Source: Lepturacanthus savala
Taxonomy: Eukaryota; Chordata; Actinopteri; Scombriformes; Trichiuridae
Direction: 5' to 3'
NCBI GenBank assembly: GCA_030544235.1
Contig: CM060475.1
Location: 8,959,409 to 9,023,408, forward strand
DNA length: 64,000 nt
The translations under genes and the position numbers were made by a program. Below are positions 34,152 to 47,162 of the stretch, piece by piece. Below the pieces are notes generated by a model. It ran no database searches. It saw only the letters and a list, made by a program, of their open reading frames with translations, and was not told the origin of the DNA. Each line of letters starts with the position of its first letter. Position 1 is the first letter of the stretch.

Positions 34152-35760
34152 GGAAACTGACTTCCATAGAGTTGTGATGTCACAACTGCAGCTATAACTA
34201 CAGCCAATCAGAGGAGAGACTAGGAGATGTATTGATAAATGATTGATTAACAGCAGATAATGTGAATAAAGGCAGATTCTCAACAGAAATACGTATAAAA
34301 TGAGCACATATCTATGATAAAACGACCCTTCCTGTAGTAGCAACACTGATAATTATAAACTGGGATTAAAATAATCAGACAAAGCACATTTAAACCTGTG
34401 AACTAACAGATTATTCAGCTGCAGTTTCACATGAATCCCGGCGACACCTGACAAAGATTTCATTGACCCGGCCGCCCCGCCACCCACAAAACGCTGCACA
34501 GGAAGCCGCCCAATCACCCGGCTTCCTCCCATTAAATCTGAATAAATAGCGGGCGATTGGCTGATTATTTGCCTACATGTTTGCAGAGAGCGCAGCGTGA
34601 GCCAGGAGATACTCGCCTGGAACTCTGCGTTAATAAAGAGGCAAACACGCCGTTAATAGCAGGGGGTGCACAGCCACTTACAGGAGGAAACACACCGGGA
34701 GCATTATCCACTGAGAAAACTACACTTTAAAGGCAGAAATATACGGATAAAACTCTCAGGTTTACATGAATTCGTGACTTAAACCTGGAAAAATCTGGAA
34801 AAACCTGGAAAAACGCGCTAAAATGAATAAATATGTGATATTATATCGTTATCTGAGGGAAAAATATCAGTATTTTATCAATTATTTGACAAAAGCAGAT
34901 ATTCTGCATCTGTCAGGGCTCCAATGCAGATCTGATCAATGATTTCTATGAAGATCAATAGCTGGGACTACTACTGATTAGTTTGATTAATCTATTGATT
35001 ATTGAAATGATTAATCAATTAGTAGTTCGGTTCATTAAATGGTGTAAAATGAAAGAAACCAGAGAAGCTGGAACCAGAGAATTTGAGCATTTTCCGCTTA
35101 TAAATGACTCGAATTCATTAATTGATTATCAATATAGTTGGTGATTAATGTAATAGTTAGAAACTAGTTGATTAATCTACTTTTTCCCCTTGATTTTAGT
35201 CAAATATGAGATTAAAAAGTGAAGAAAAATGATAAAAAATGTCAATATTATAATAAAAACTCAAATAATTGAATCTTCTTTCCTTAAAACTATAATAAAA
35301 GAAAAGATTTAATGAGAATTCAATTCAGTTTAGACTCAAAAACCATCAGTACATTAAAGCATTTAGTTAGAATATAACTACTTGTCAAATAAAAACAAAT
35401 CAAACAAGTCAGAGAAGAGAAGCTGGAATTTAGACGTTTTCTACTGAATAAATAAGTCAAATCAATTAATTGATTCATGTAATAATCTGCAACTAATCAA
35501 TGAATTGATTGAGGCTGACTGTATTGTTGCTAAAGCTGCTTTAGGACCATAAACACAGCTATTTATTATGAATAAACCATGAAACTTTAAATATTAAACT
35601 GGGAAAACAGTCAAAATAGGGGCCCTTCAAAATAAAAGCATGCTCAAAATTATCCACAATTATAGAGACTAAAGAAACCAGGAAATGATCAGAGAAGAGA
35701 AGCTGGAACCAGAGAATTTAGACGTTTTCTACAGAATAAATGATCCTAAATGATTTCTTT
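33930..35760. mobile_element. cluster of repeat family B copies
   Basis: Four partial copies in direct orientation share GAGAAGCTGGAACCAGAGAA, GTTCATTAAATGGTG and AATAGTTGGTGATTAATGTA. They lie at about 33930-34115, 34970-35195, 35400-35500 and 35650-35755. The interval 34430-34700 between them is unique GC-rich DNA (GACCCGGCCGCCCCGCCACC, CCAATCACCCGGCTTCCTCC). Confidence 0.6.
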
Positions 35761-38207
35761 TCTATTCTCAGCTCAGATTCATCATTTAACAGCATAAATA
35801 TCCCAGTGAAGTGTTGTTTTATTTGCTATAATTTTATTTTAGGAGCCGTGTTTCGTCATCCGGTGTCACGGGAGAACGAAGCAGCAACAACAACATGAGT
35901 CAGGCGTCTAAAGGTGTTTTCACTCAGCTGCTGCTTCATTCCATCTCCTCCACTTCATGAATAACACTAACGACGTTTTATTTCATTAAATGCACAAAAG
36001 CATTTGGGTTTTTTTGGTCTTTTTTATTCAGAAAGCGACGACGGTTTCCTTCAGTTTTCAAGGCGAACGCGAGATTCTTTATAGCCTCAATCAATTATCC
36101 TGTGGGTTTTTAACAGCAATCAGAGGTGAAAGGTTAATTTATTAGATAATTTATTAATATACATCATTTTTCAAGCAAAAGTATGAAAATCCAGCTATTT
36201 TAGCTTCAGAACCTTCGCTGCAAAAAATGAAAATTAGTCCAATATTAAATCAAATTAACTTGTGATTATTTCTCTTCTTGGTTTTGATCAATTTATTCTT
36301 CTTTTCTTAAAATAAAATTTATTTTTTACCTTAATTTACCTTAAATTTTTTAAAAATCTGAAATAATAAAATGATTTTCCAACGGAATAAAATAAGTCAA
36401 GATAATTCTCCTCAATTTTAGACTAATTGTACAAAATTTATTTATTTTATTTTATAATTTTATTTCTTGTTTTTCTTTTTCTACAATAAAATAAAAATGT
36501 TTGAAATTTATTATTTTTATATTTGGGCATTTTATCTAAAATTTTTGAAATAATACTAAACAATTTTGCATATTTCTTGTATTTTTGATCAATTTAGCCT
36601 TGATTTCTTAAAATAAAATAAAAATGTTTGATGTTTTTATTTTAATGTTGTAAGAAAATAAAACAATCCGCTTTTTATCTCATATTTTTGTCATTTTATC
36701 TAAACTTTTTGAAAAACTTGACATATTTAAAATGATTTTCCAATGAAATAAGATAATTCAACATAATTGACCTCAATATTGGACTAAATGCACAAAATAC
36801 GAGTTATTTCCCCTGATAAACTGAATATATTTGTTTTATTATTTTTTTTATATTTTTTTTTATGATTTTTTATATTTCTGGAAATATATTGGATGACAAT
36901 ATTAAACGGAATCAACTTCAAATATAATTAATAAATAATAATAAATATTTTTGTCTTTATTTTTGATCAATTTCATCTTTATTTCTTAAAATAAAATTAA
37001 ATTGTTTGATTTTTTAAAGTTTTTATCTCATATTTTAAACATGTTATCTAATAATCTATCAGATTTTCATATTTTGGACATTTTATCTGAAAAACGTGAA
37101 ATAAATAAAATGATCTGACAACATAAGATAATTCAATATAATTCTGCTATTTTTTGGATTTATTGGACTAAATGCACTAAATAAATTCATTTTTTATTTT
37201 TTCTGTCCTTTTTTCAGAAAATGACGACGTTTTCCTTCAGTTTTAAAGTTAAATACAATAATTCTTTTTATTTTTAGAAATATATAACATAATTAATAAA
37301 TAATAATAAATCACTTTGCTTATTTATTGTTTTTTTTTCTTTATTTTTGATCAATTTCATCTTGATTTTTTGAAATTAAATTAAATTGTTTGATTTTTTT
37401 AAAGTTTTAATGTCATAAGAAAATTAAATAACATTTTTATCCTTCAGTTTATAAGTTAAACACAATATTTGTTTTATTTCTGTAAATATATTTCACTATA
37501 ATATTAAACGGAATCAACTTCAAATATAATTAATACATAATAAAAAAATATTTTGCTTATTTATTGTTTTTTTTTCTTTATTTTTTAACAATTTCATCTT
37601 GATTTCTTCAAATATAATTATTTTTTTAATGTTTTTATCTCATATTTTAAACATGTTATCTAATAATCTATCTGATTTTCATATTTTGGACATTTTATCT
37701 GAAAAACTTGAAATAAATAAAATGATCTGACAACATAATAAGATAATTCAATATAAATTCTACTGAATATTGGACTAAATGCACTAAATATGAGCTATTT
37801 CCTGCTGATAAATGACATTTTCTAACTGAATATTTTAGTTTTTTGTTCATAAAGTGAGGATGGTTCCAGTTTAGCAGCTGATGACACAGGAAGTGTTTTA
37901 TTAGTGGAAGACTCGACTCCTACAGACGTGAATCATCCGCTGCAGAAACTTTAGATTTCTGAAAAAATACATTTTTTGGGAGGATTTCACCTGGACGCAT
38001 GAGTTGCAGGTTAGAGATCCTCCAAACTACCTGTCAGCAGGTCTGAGGAGCCTGAATTCACACTTTTGAAGGTAAAACACAGAAATCTTTATAGTCTCGG
38101 GATAAGAATAAGAGCCAATTATCACGCGGATTCAGGGATGACGATTAAAAAAAACTGCACTTGTCAGAGGGGTTGCGGCTTCAATCTTGGCTAATGCAAA
38201 TCCATAA

Positions 38208-38244
<37 letters not shown>

Positions 38245-38780
38245 ACTCTTGCTTGTACAAAATGTTCCTTCTAGGGGTATTGAGCGTCTGATACAACACA
38301 GCAAACAGCCTGAGCTCTGCTTATTGATGGTGACGCACGCTGGAAAACGCACAAAAACACAGCATCCGATGCAGGAAGAGAGAGAATAAAGGAGGGGGGG
38401 TAGGAATCTGTGATGTCGTTAAAACATACCCATCAGTGCTCTCCTCCTCCTCCTCCTCCTCCTATTTTCCTCTCCTCGTCCTCTACCTTATGGCCGCTGC
38501 ACCTCCTCCTCCTCCTTCAGTCTACTACAGCAAGTGACACTCGGCTCCTTCTCCCGTTCATCAGACTTCTCGTCTTCTCTCCACCTCCGTCACTTTTTTT
38601 GCTCGGCGTTCATCCCTCTTCTGTTTTGACCTGATGGGCGTTTCTCTCTCTCTCTCTTTTCTCTCTCTCTCTCTCTCTCTCCTCCCTCGTCCCTTGTTTG
38701 CCCAGTGGTGACATCACAGGGCAGTCTCAGGCATGCAGCCTGTTTATTCTGCAGCCCTTTTGCTTTTCCAGGAACCAACG

Positions 38781-38817
<37 letters not shown>

Positions 38818-38869
38818 CTCTCCTCTCTTTTCCGCGCTCGACCTGCTTTCCTTGCTTCCCAGGCCAAGG

Positions 38870-38900
38870 AAAACCCTGCATGCTGGGTTGTAGTGCATCG
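38870..38900 (-). promoter_or_regulatory. ZNF143/Staf-like motif (weak)
   Basis: On the minus strand, GCACTACAACCCAGCATGCA resembles ACTACAATTCCCAGCATGC but lacks two bases of the spacer. It sits in a GC-richer intronic patch beside CT and CA runs. Confidence 0.2.
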
Positions 38901-39113
38901 AATGTCTCTCTCCCTCTCTCTCTAATACCCTGGGCTCAGATTCCTGGCCTGGAATTTGCTTGCATTTCCCAAACAAATCAAAACCCACAAAATGGTTTCA
39001 GGTGAAGCCGACTAAGGACTTTCCCCGCGGGGAGGCTCCCGAGATACTGAAACACCGCAGGGTCGTAAGAAAATTAGGGATTAGTTTCAAACGGGGATGT
39101 TATTGGTGCTTTT

Positions 39114-39504
39114 TTAACCCGACTCTGACGTAATTGATTGTTTTAATGTCATAATATTGCATGTATTACATAAAAAATGTTTTGAATGTTGTTTTATTAC
39201 TAAAAACGACCTAAATAATAGATATATTTAAGAAATACAACTCTCAGGATAGTACAGCAAATCAAAATTTAATTAAATTCAAGTTAAATTTCTTATTTAG
39301 TGAAACATTCTGAATAAAACTCAACCTTCAGTTGTGAGACAGTATCAGCAATAGGGATATCCTGGTCATGTGACCTCATAAAATGTATGTCCCAAAATAA
39401 AAGCCCCCCTTTTCATGCCTAGCAAAGATTTTATATGATGGGTTTTTAGAAAAATTAAGATAAAGCAATTGTTGCCATGGAAACACTATGTAATTGAGGG
39501 TTAA
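39114..39504 (-). mobile_element. MITE family A, copy 4 (reverse orientation)
   Basis: Ends TTAACCCGACTCTG at the left and AATTGAGGGTTAA at the right. The core is at 39355-39375, identical to the other copies, preceded by TCAGCAATAG. It contains CCAAAATAAAAGCCCCCCTT and TTGTTGCCATGGAAACACTA. Confidence 0.7.
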
Positions 39505-41181
39505 TTTGACACTTTGCTGCATTTTTACAGTAATTATTTAATTTCTATATTTATGTTTTTGATATATTTCATTTAGAGGTGAAAGGATTTTGGTCAATTT
39601 AGTCTTGTTTTATTTAAATAAAAATAAATGGCAAAATAAATTGACTTTTTATCTTAATGTTGTGAGAAAAAAAAACATATATATCTTTATATTTTAAATA
39701 ATACAATGATCTTCTAATGGAATAATTCAAGATAATACAAGATATTTCCCCTGATAAAATGTCATTTTTTGTAGTGTTTTCCTTGTCTCAAACTGAATAT
39801 TTTTACACTTTGGACAAAGCATTAAGAATAAATTACTGGTTCATTTTTGACCATTGGTTTATAAAGGAAATACTAAGCAGAATAACAAGTGATGGAAATA
39901 ATTACTAGCTATAACTTTAAGATCAAACTCAATAAAAATTCTTTAAAAATGGAGAAACTACACTGCAAAAAATGACATGAAAAACAAGTGAAAGTGTCTT
40001 TTATCTGGTACAATTAGTCTAATATTAAATAGAATTATCTAATTCCATTGCCATTTTATTTTTGTGTATTTAATTTTTTTTTATTTTGGGCATATTTATT
40101 AACATATTGTAGAAAGTGAGAAACTACACGTCAAAACGAGTTGAGACTTCTATCACAGCCAATCAGAGGAGAGGCTCGTTAACGTTAACGAGACAATCAC
40201 ACCTTGATGGTAAAATATCATCAATATATCGTCAAAAACTTCAAATTAAACCTAAGGAAAGTGTAAAATATGAGACATTTGATAACCTGAGACCTGTAGC
40301 GTAGCTTCTAGAGAACATTTAGGCCGATGAGGACCTATCGGACTTATTTGGCTGCCACTTTGAGAAAGATAAACTCTGATATCGGCCTATCTTTGTGTAC
40401 AAGCGGTGACGTTAAACACGTACCTCAGTTTACTGATGGGTGCCAGATAGCAGAGATAGAATGAGGGCAGGGAACCAAAACAAAGACGAACGTGTCGTCT
40501 CGGAGGAAAACGGCGACGCTACCTGGATCGGAGCACGTCTGACTCGACTATCAGGGGTTCAGCTCTGGATTTTGTTCAGATTGACGGGGTTGAATAAAGT
40601 TTCCTTCAGGATCTGAAGCTTGAGGGGGAAAGAGAAAAGAAGGGAGAAACAGCCCTGACGTTTCTATTCCTATCCGAGTGTTTGAAAAGTTTCCTAAAGT
40701 TTGATGTGGAACATTTTTGAGGCATGAGAGGGAATCTCCGCGATGGTTGCTTGTAATTTATGATCAAACGGCCGAGGAGCAGCAGGTTCTCGTCTTCTCA
40801 GCTTCCTCCTCGCTGCAACAAATCACAATCTGTTTACCGCCCCTCGGGCTCACTCCACAACTCTTCTGGACCGCAGATCTATTTATTTCAGACAATGCAG
40901 AGGGGCTGGTGTCTGTGATTTGAGAGCCGGGTGTATATATCCCTGAAAACGCCGCTCTCGTTAGGCTTAATAGATGTCACGCCGAGATTTTTCTCTTTTC
41001 TCTTCTCTTTTTCCTTAACCGTGCAAAGAGATGACAGAAGAGGAGACGATATTGGGCTTCGGGGGTTTCGCTGTGGATTTGAACAGCGGCTGAGATGAGA
41101 CGCAACAAGTAGCACATCTGTTGATGGTGGAAATAGCTGCTCTCTGATTGGTCCCTGAGGGTCGGCCTGTGTTTCTGAATT

Positions 41182-41351
41182 AGGGCTGAACGATTAATTG
41201 CATTTGCAATAATATCACAATATGATAAAACCGCATATAAAAGCTCTATAGTGTTATATATAACAGCTGTATGGTGCTATATATAAGAGTTGGATGGTGT
41301 TATTTATATATAGCAGTTGCATGATGTTATTTATATAACAGTTGCATGGTG

Positions 41352-41401
<50 letters not shown>

Positions 41402-41661
41402 CAGTTGCATGGTGTTATTTATATATATAACAGTTGCATGGTGTTATATCTATAACAGTTGCATGGTGTTATATATATATATATATATATATAACAGTTG
41501 CATGGTGTTATTTATATATATAACAGTTGCATGGTGTTATTTATATATATAACAGTTGCATGGTGTTATATATATAACAGTTGCATGGTGTTATATATAT
41601 ATATATATATATAACACCATGCAACTGTTATATATATATATATATAACAGTTGCATGGTGT

Positions 41662-41714
<53 letters not shown>

Positions 41715-41960
41715 CAGCAGGTAATTAAAATGTCAGTTATTTGAAGTCATGCATCTTTAAGTTAATTCTAACATATTGGGAAACAACAATTTGAGAAAGA
41801 AAGGAAGAACATTTTTACTGTATGTTATAAGGATGTAATATTATGTTATATTCATGTGTGTCCTATTTAAATCATTCATTATATTTTGTTGAGTAAATCG
41901 CCATTGCAATATTGGAGGAAAAATTTGATTATATTATTTTCCCAAATGGATTAGCCCTAG
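41182..41960. mobile_element. hAT-like TIR element carrying a TA-rich satellite
   Basis: The left end AGGGCTGAACGATTAATTGC, followed by ATTTGCAATAATATCACAAT, and the right end GATTAGCCCT suggest short terminal inverted repeats. Inside are about ten copies of ACAGTTGCATGGTGTTAT separated by TA runs, and a TG run (41679-41713). The relative position of the satellite suggests it expanded after insertion. No ORF. The clear target-site duplication I looked for was not found. Confidence 0.55.
41340..41678. repeat. TA-run/ACAGTTGCATGGTGTTAT satellite
   Basis: Alternating (TA)n tracts and ACAGTTGCATGGTGTTAT units. One unit is inverted, creating a perfect 54-bp palindrome at 41576-41629. Confidence 0.95.
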
Positions 41961-42216
41961 TTTTAATTAATAAACTGTAGTTCCTTAAATGTATGACCAT
42001 TTTATTGTCAATATTTTATCAATTATCGATCATATATTGATAATGGCCATATTTGTTTCCCATAATGCCTGCATGAAAATAGAGGATAAAATAAAAAATG
42101 CATGTTATATCGCAATTGCAATATTGCAGGAAAAAATGCAATTAGCAACTCTGTAATACAGCTTTTCTGCTTCCATGTGAGAAAAAGATCACAAAAAAGT
42201 GGCACCATGACCTCTT

Positions 42217-42219
<3 letters not shown>

Positions 42220-42279
<60 letters not shown>
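42220..42279. repeat. (CA)n microsatellite
   Basis: 30 uninterrupted CA units. Confidence 0.98.
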
Positions 42280-42281
<2 letters not shown>

Positions 42282-43774
42282 GATGTGTTGAGGTGCTGCT
42301 CTGCCAAAGGCGAGCGTCGACTTGTCTTTGTGACGTAAAAAGGCAGAGACAAAACATGCGAACATGTGAGGGTTTTTCTTCTTTCTTTTTTTTCGTGGAG
42401 CCGTACGTGCAGAAGTCCGACTCAGACTTTTTGGCCCGAGACTCGAGTCCTGAGTTGACTCACGAGAGGAATAAAAGATAGTAAGCAACACATGACTGTA
42501 CTGATTGTAGCCTGCTGGAGACGGAATTATGGGTTAGTTTTACACAGCAGGAATATGATGTGCTCTGGATCCAGTTGTTTTTCCTCTCTATGAACATGTT
42601 TTCATGTATAAAACTCTGCAAAGTGAAATTAAATGTACAATGAAGTAGAGCTGCAACTAACAACTATTTAGACATTTGACTAATGTGTTAAATATTGAAT
42701 TGATTAGTTGTCTGGTTCATAAAATGGTATAAATGCTATAATACTGAAAGACGGTCATTCCTACTGGAGTAAAAACGTCTCATGAAGCTCTAGAGGGCTG
42801 AAACCACTATTATTATTATTAAAATGATTCATCAATGAGTTGTTTGATTCATAAAATGGTGTAAAATATCAATCACTTTTTCTCAAAAGCTGAAGATTCA
42901 ACCTAAAATCCTGCCTAGTCTAATATTTATAGTCTGTGAATGCATTTTTTGCTTAATAAATGTGTTAATTTACTGATTAAATCACAACTTTCCTTCAATC
43001 AACTCAGTGACTTTTCATTTCTTGTGATCACTGATTTAAATCCATGCATGTCCTGCTTTTTTCCTCCTTCCATCTTTAAAAAAAAGCCCCCAAAAACTAC
43101 AGGAATAAATCCTGAGTGAAGGTCAGGGTATCAACAGCTCACATCTACTCCTTTGATTCATGGATTTCTCCCTGCAGGTGCAGCAGGCCGCTGCTTTGCA
43201 TTCCATCAGGATCCGATTACATGAAGCGACAATTTAATTTCACTTCCGCCGCAAAAAAAGTTGATGAAAGCTGAAAAAAGACGCTGCAGAAATCACATGT
43301 CCAACACATGAAGAGTGGAGAATCTTAATGAGTTCTTATGAGGTGATGCTAGTGAGAGTAAGGGTTAAAGGTCACTAACTAGAACCAAGACGGTGATGCT
43401 TTATTTTGCATTATTACTACTGTGATATTTGTATTTGTACTATTTTACTTATTTTATGTTGTGCGACTACCCAGGCCTTAACAAACTCTTTATTTTATTT
43501 TGCCTTTTATTTTGAATCTAAGTAACTTCAAGTATCTTATTCAACTGCTTATTTCAACTTTTCTTCTTGATTTTGATCAATTTAGTCTTTTTAAAATAAA
43601 TAAATTACTTATCTTAATGAAATATGAGAAAAAAATAGTAAAATTATCTCATATTTTTTGAAAAACTTGAAATAATAAAATGATTTTCCAGATAATTTTC
43701 CTCAATATTGGACTAATTGCACTCAATACAAGATATCCCTCATTTTTTGTAGTGTTTTCATTGTCTTAAATTGA

Positions 43775-43807
<33 letters not shown>

Positions 43808-43934
43808 AATATATATATGTATGTATTATTTTATGTGACTATGAGCTTTTAATGTGTGTGTTACAAAAAAAAATAAATAAAAAAAGATGTTGAAAGTGCA
43901 GGATAAATGCTCTTGAACAGGTGCTGCTGTGAGG

Positions 43935-44055
<121 letters not shown>

Positions 44056-45785
44056 ATCCAAGACAACAGATTTAGAGAATATCTGATGAAGCCAGTGAAT
44101 TTCAATATTTTATCAGCCGAGCTTGAGGCTCAGAGAATAAAAAACGCTCAGCGACGACAACGGGAAACGGTGAAGACAAAACTTCTGCAGCGACGGGCCG
44201 GTTGACCTTTGACCCCTCACTAAACTAAACCTGCTTCATGTGTGTGAATCAATGGAAAACAGCCATATTTTCTTCAAGAGTAAAGGCGTCAGGTGATGCT
44301 TCCTGCATCTGTTCTCCCTGGGATTACCTCATCTCTCCTTCCTCCTCTCTCTCCTTCATCTTCCTCCACTCTGATGATTTGTGTCTTCATTTTTAAAGCG
44401 AGTCAATACAATAAAACATTCAGTGATGTTTTGACTGGGCTCCAGCTCTCAGACAGACAGAAACACTTGCAGCAGATGGAGGAGGGATTTAGATTTCTTC
44501 TTTTTTTTATTTAAGAAGTAGCTCAAAACCTGTTTTTTGTTTCTTTCCGGCTATCAAACTGTCTGAGGAACTTGCGGTGAATTTATCGACTGAGATACAC
44601 GGTTGCTTGTTTTTTTTTTTCGCCTTCTGTATTTCTGGCAGGCTTTTTCCCTCGTAGAGAAACCGGAGAACCGGGTTTCATATAATCCCACAAAACGAGC
44701 GCGCCTACGTTTTTCGGCTCGGCTGCCATTCAACAAAACAGCTAAATAAATAAATAAAAACGTGAGGTAACCAACAACGTGCAGGAGTTGGCTCTGACTC
44801 TTCCCTCTGTTTCCAGAAACCTGTCAGCTCTCTACCAGATATTTAATGACTCAAGACAAAAAAAAAGATTATTGAAACAAAGCACACATGGAGGTAAAGT
44901 CACAGCATGTTTGGGTTTACAGAAGCTTTCACTGTTCATAATCTGCCTATTTATGCTTTTGTATGTATTTTATCTTATTTTAACCCATTAAAGTCTAGTT
45001 TCCAAGTGATTTATATATATTTAATCACTCAAGTCTCTACAATAATCCCCCATAAATGGAATTTTGTACATGTGATAAATAGTTTTTTGTTTATGGGCAG
45101 ATTCTGCAACTATAACAGCCATTAAAATAACATTTTCTGCAAAGAAAAGACTATAAAATAACATGATTGTTAGTGATATTGATATAATTATATGCATGAA
45201 ATCTTGGGAGGATGTTGAATTCAATCAATCAATAATCAATCACTATCTTCTTGACTGTAGAAGGTAAAAACCTGAATGTTAATGAGCTTTTATATGTTTC
45301 CACACCAGTGATTCAGATTTAAGATGAAAGGAAATGCTTCAAATTAGTAGAGCTGCAACTAACAACTATTTAGACATGTAACTAATGTATTAAATATTGA
45401 ATTGATTAGTTGTCTGGTTCATAAAATGGTATAAATGTCATTAAAATCCTTGAATTCTCACCAGGTTTTGTTGGGAAAATACATTAATGCATTTAATTAG
45501 AAACACCATCATTTATTTAAAAAATAAAAACATTATTTAGGGTTAAAAACCTCTAATGAAGCTCTAGACGGCTGAAACGACTATTATTATTATTAAAATG
45601 ATTCATCAATTGGTTGTTTGATTCATAAAATGCTGTAAAATCTTCTCTAAACATCCCTGATTCCATCCATCTTCACGTTACGAACGTTAACGGGACTTTA
45701 AATAAGAACATTTCTAATTCATGTGGACGGCAGGTAAGAATTTCATTGTGCAGAGAAACTTGTTGTTGAGCATTTGAATTTCTTG

Positions 45786-45824
<39 letters not shown>

Positions 45825-45832
45825 TGTCCAAC

Positions 45833-45901
45833 CTGTTGGGATGTGGTTGAGCGCCGACGTCTTCAGAACCTCCAGCGGCTGCTCCTTTCCCAGGATCCCC
45901 T
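45833..45901 (-). CDS. hdac4: hdac4 N-terminal coding exon (SGRDQPVELLN-like region)
   Basis: This 69-bp exon encodes (E)GILGKEQPLEVLKTSALN followed by HIPT. It aligns with the human HDAC4 N-terminus DGLSGRDQPVELLNPARVN followed by HMPST. The acceptor is strong (pyrimidine run ending CCAACAG just above 45901). The donor at 45832-45831 reads ACAG/gttgg. The exon ends one base into a codon (G), and the next exon opens with TG, giving Val at the same place as human TVDV. The sequence match is modest, so the call rests on phase, position and the HIPT-VDI junction. The frame stays open upstream to an ATG at 45945-45947, so this could instead be part of a first exon. The exon sits beside a CpG-rich stretch (45.9-46.25 kb). 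Confidence 0.75.
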
Positions 45902-45999
45902 CTGTTGGAGAGAGAGAACACTCCGCTTCAAATATGGTCCGCAACATCGAGACCGAACAACAACAACTACAACAGAAACAGCTAATCGGCCGGTTTCAG

Positions 46000-46218
46000 A
46001 GTCCGGGGTTGGGTAGTAGGTAGTAGAAGAGGAGGAGGAGGAGGAGGAGGATGGGGTTGTGGCGGCTTCAGGTCATCAGCGACACTACGAGCCCGTTCCG
46101 CGGTCCCGCCACCGCCGTCGCCGCCATCCTGGCTGATCCGGATCGAGCCGTGGAATCGGCCGAGAACTGGCCGGAAACAAGAGGGACGAGCGAGGGGGGA
46201 GCGGCCGTCATCAGAGAG

Positions 46219-46253
<35 letters not shown>

Positions 46254-46260
46254 GGATGTT
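46000..46260 (-). promoter_or_regulatory. CpG-rich region, candidate hdac4 promoter/5'UTR
   Basis: Just upstream (transcript sense) of hdac4 exon 45833-45901 lies about 250 bp with many CpG. It includes a minus-strand GGATGGCGGCGACGGCGGTG (46118-46130 area), which matches the YY1-type initiator motif AANATGGCGGC in hdac4 orientation. A (GA)n run follows at 46212-46252. The short ORF from that ATG (MAATAVAGPRNG...) stops after 19 codons and its phase does not fit exon 45833-45901, so if transcribed it is more likely 5'UTR with an upstream ORF. Confidence 0.4.
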
Positions 46261-46574
46261 GGGGCTCGACTGATAGAGCCTGTGCTCAGCATAGCAAATG
46301 TGGCTGGCAGCATCGGCAGAGAGGGGGGGTGGCGGTAAAAATAGCTCACCCTTTTGTGTATAACAGCACATGCAGAGCACGCACACACATGCAGACACAA
46401 AGACACACTGCACTCCTGTGTGTGTGTGTGTGTGTAAATGTGTGTGGATGCATGCGTCTCCGTGGGTGTGTGTGTGAGTGTGTGTAGGCTGTAATTATAG
46501 TGGCAACATGAAAAGGCTTTTGTAGCTGCCGAGCCCTGGGAAGACATGGCTATAAAAAGCAAAGCGACAGAGAG

Positions 46575-46690
46575 GGTTGGAGGAGGAGGAGAAGGAGGAG
46601 GAGGAGAAGGAGGAGGAGGAGGAGGTGGAGGAGGAGGAGGTGGAAGACAGAGGTAAGGAGGAGAGAGAGAGAAGAGGAGGAGGAAGCAAT
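46575..46690. repeat. GGA-rich polypurine tract
   Basis: GGAGGAGGAGAAGGAGGAGG-type purine repeat on the plus strand. It is complementary in type to the CTCCTC tracts at 38440-38520 and 48550-48640. Confidence 0.9.
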
Positions 46691-47005
46691 GGAAAGATGG
46701 AGGAAAATCAGCTGCAAAAAGAAGGGAGAGGATGAGGTTGACATGCATTGCAAATGCACAAAAAAATCTGACACACACACACACAGAGATATGTATTTTT
46801 AGCTGCATTCATGAGCACCTGATCCATATATACATCCCCACACGGATTAAAAGACGTCGGACGTGCACAGACACGCAATTATTCCTCTGGATGGGAGATG
46901 AAAACCCATGTAAATTCCCTTTGGATGAATAAAGGAGAAAAGGGAAAACAGGCGAGCGTCTCGCTGTGCGGCGTCTATTTCTGGAATTCTCTCTGGACCA
47001 GACTG

Positions 47006-47006
<1 letters not shown>

Positions 47007-47063
<57 letters not shown>
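47007..47063. repeat. (CA)n microsatellite
   Basis: About 28 CA units. Confidence 0.97.
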
Positions 47064-47065
<2 letters not shown>

Positions 47066-47162
47066 AATTAGCCATGAAGCTTGAGGATGCATTGTGCACT
47101 GATTGCACTGCCTCGCATGTTCTGATGCTCTGATCCTTGCTTGGACTCAGGGTGTGGACGAT

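Noticed and set aside
46490..46547. Minus-strand ATG reading MSSQGSAATK, like the HDAC4 start MSSQS
   Set aside because: Only four residues match. No usable donor gives the phase needed for exon 45833-45901, and the one weak phase-1 site would create a stop codon.
46068..46808. 246-codon minus ORF upstream of hdac4
   Set aside because: It runs through a GGA polypurine tract, TG repeats and the GA run. It ends in MAATAVAGPRNGLVVSLMT and has no domain.
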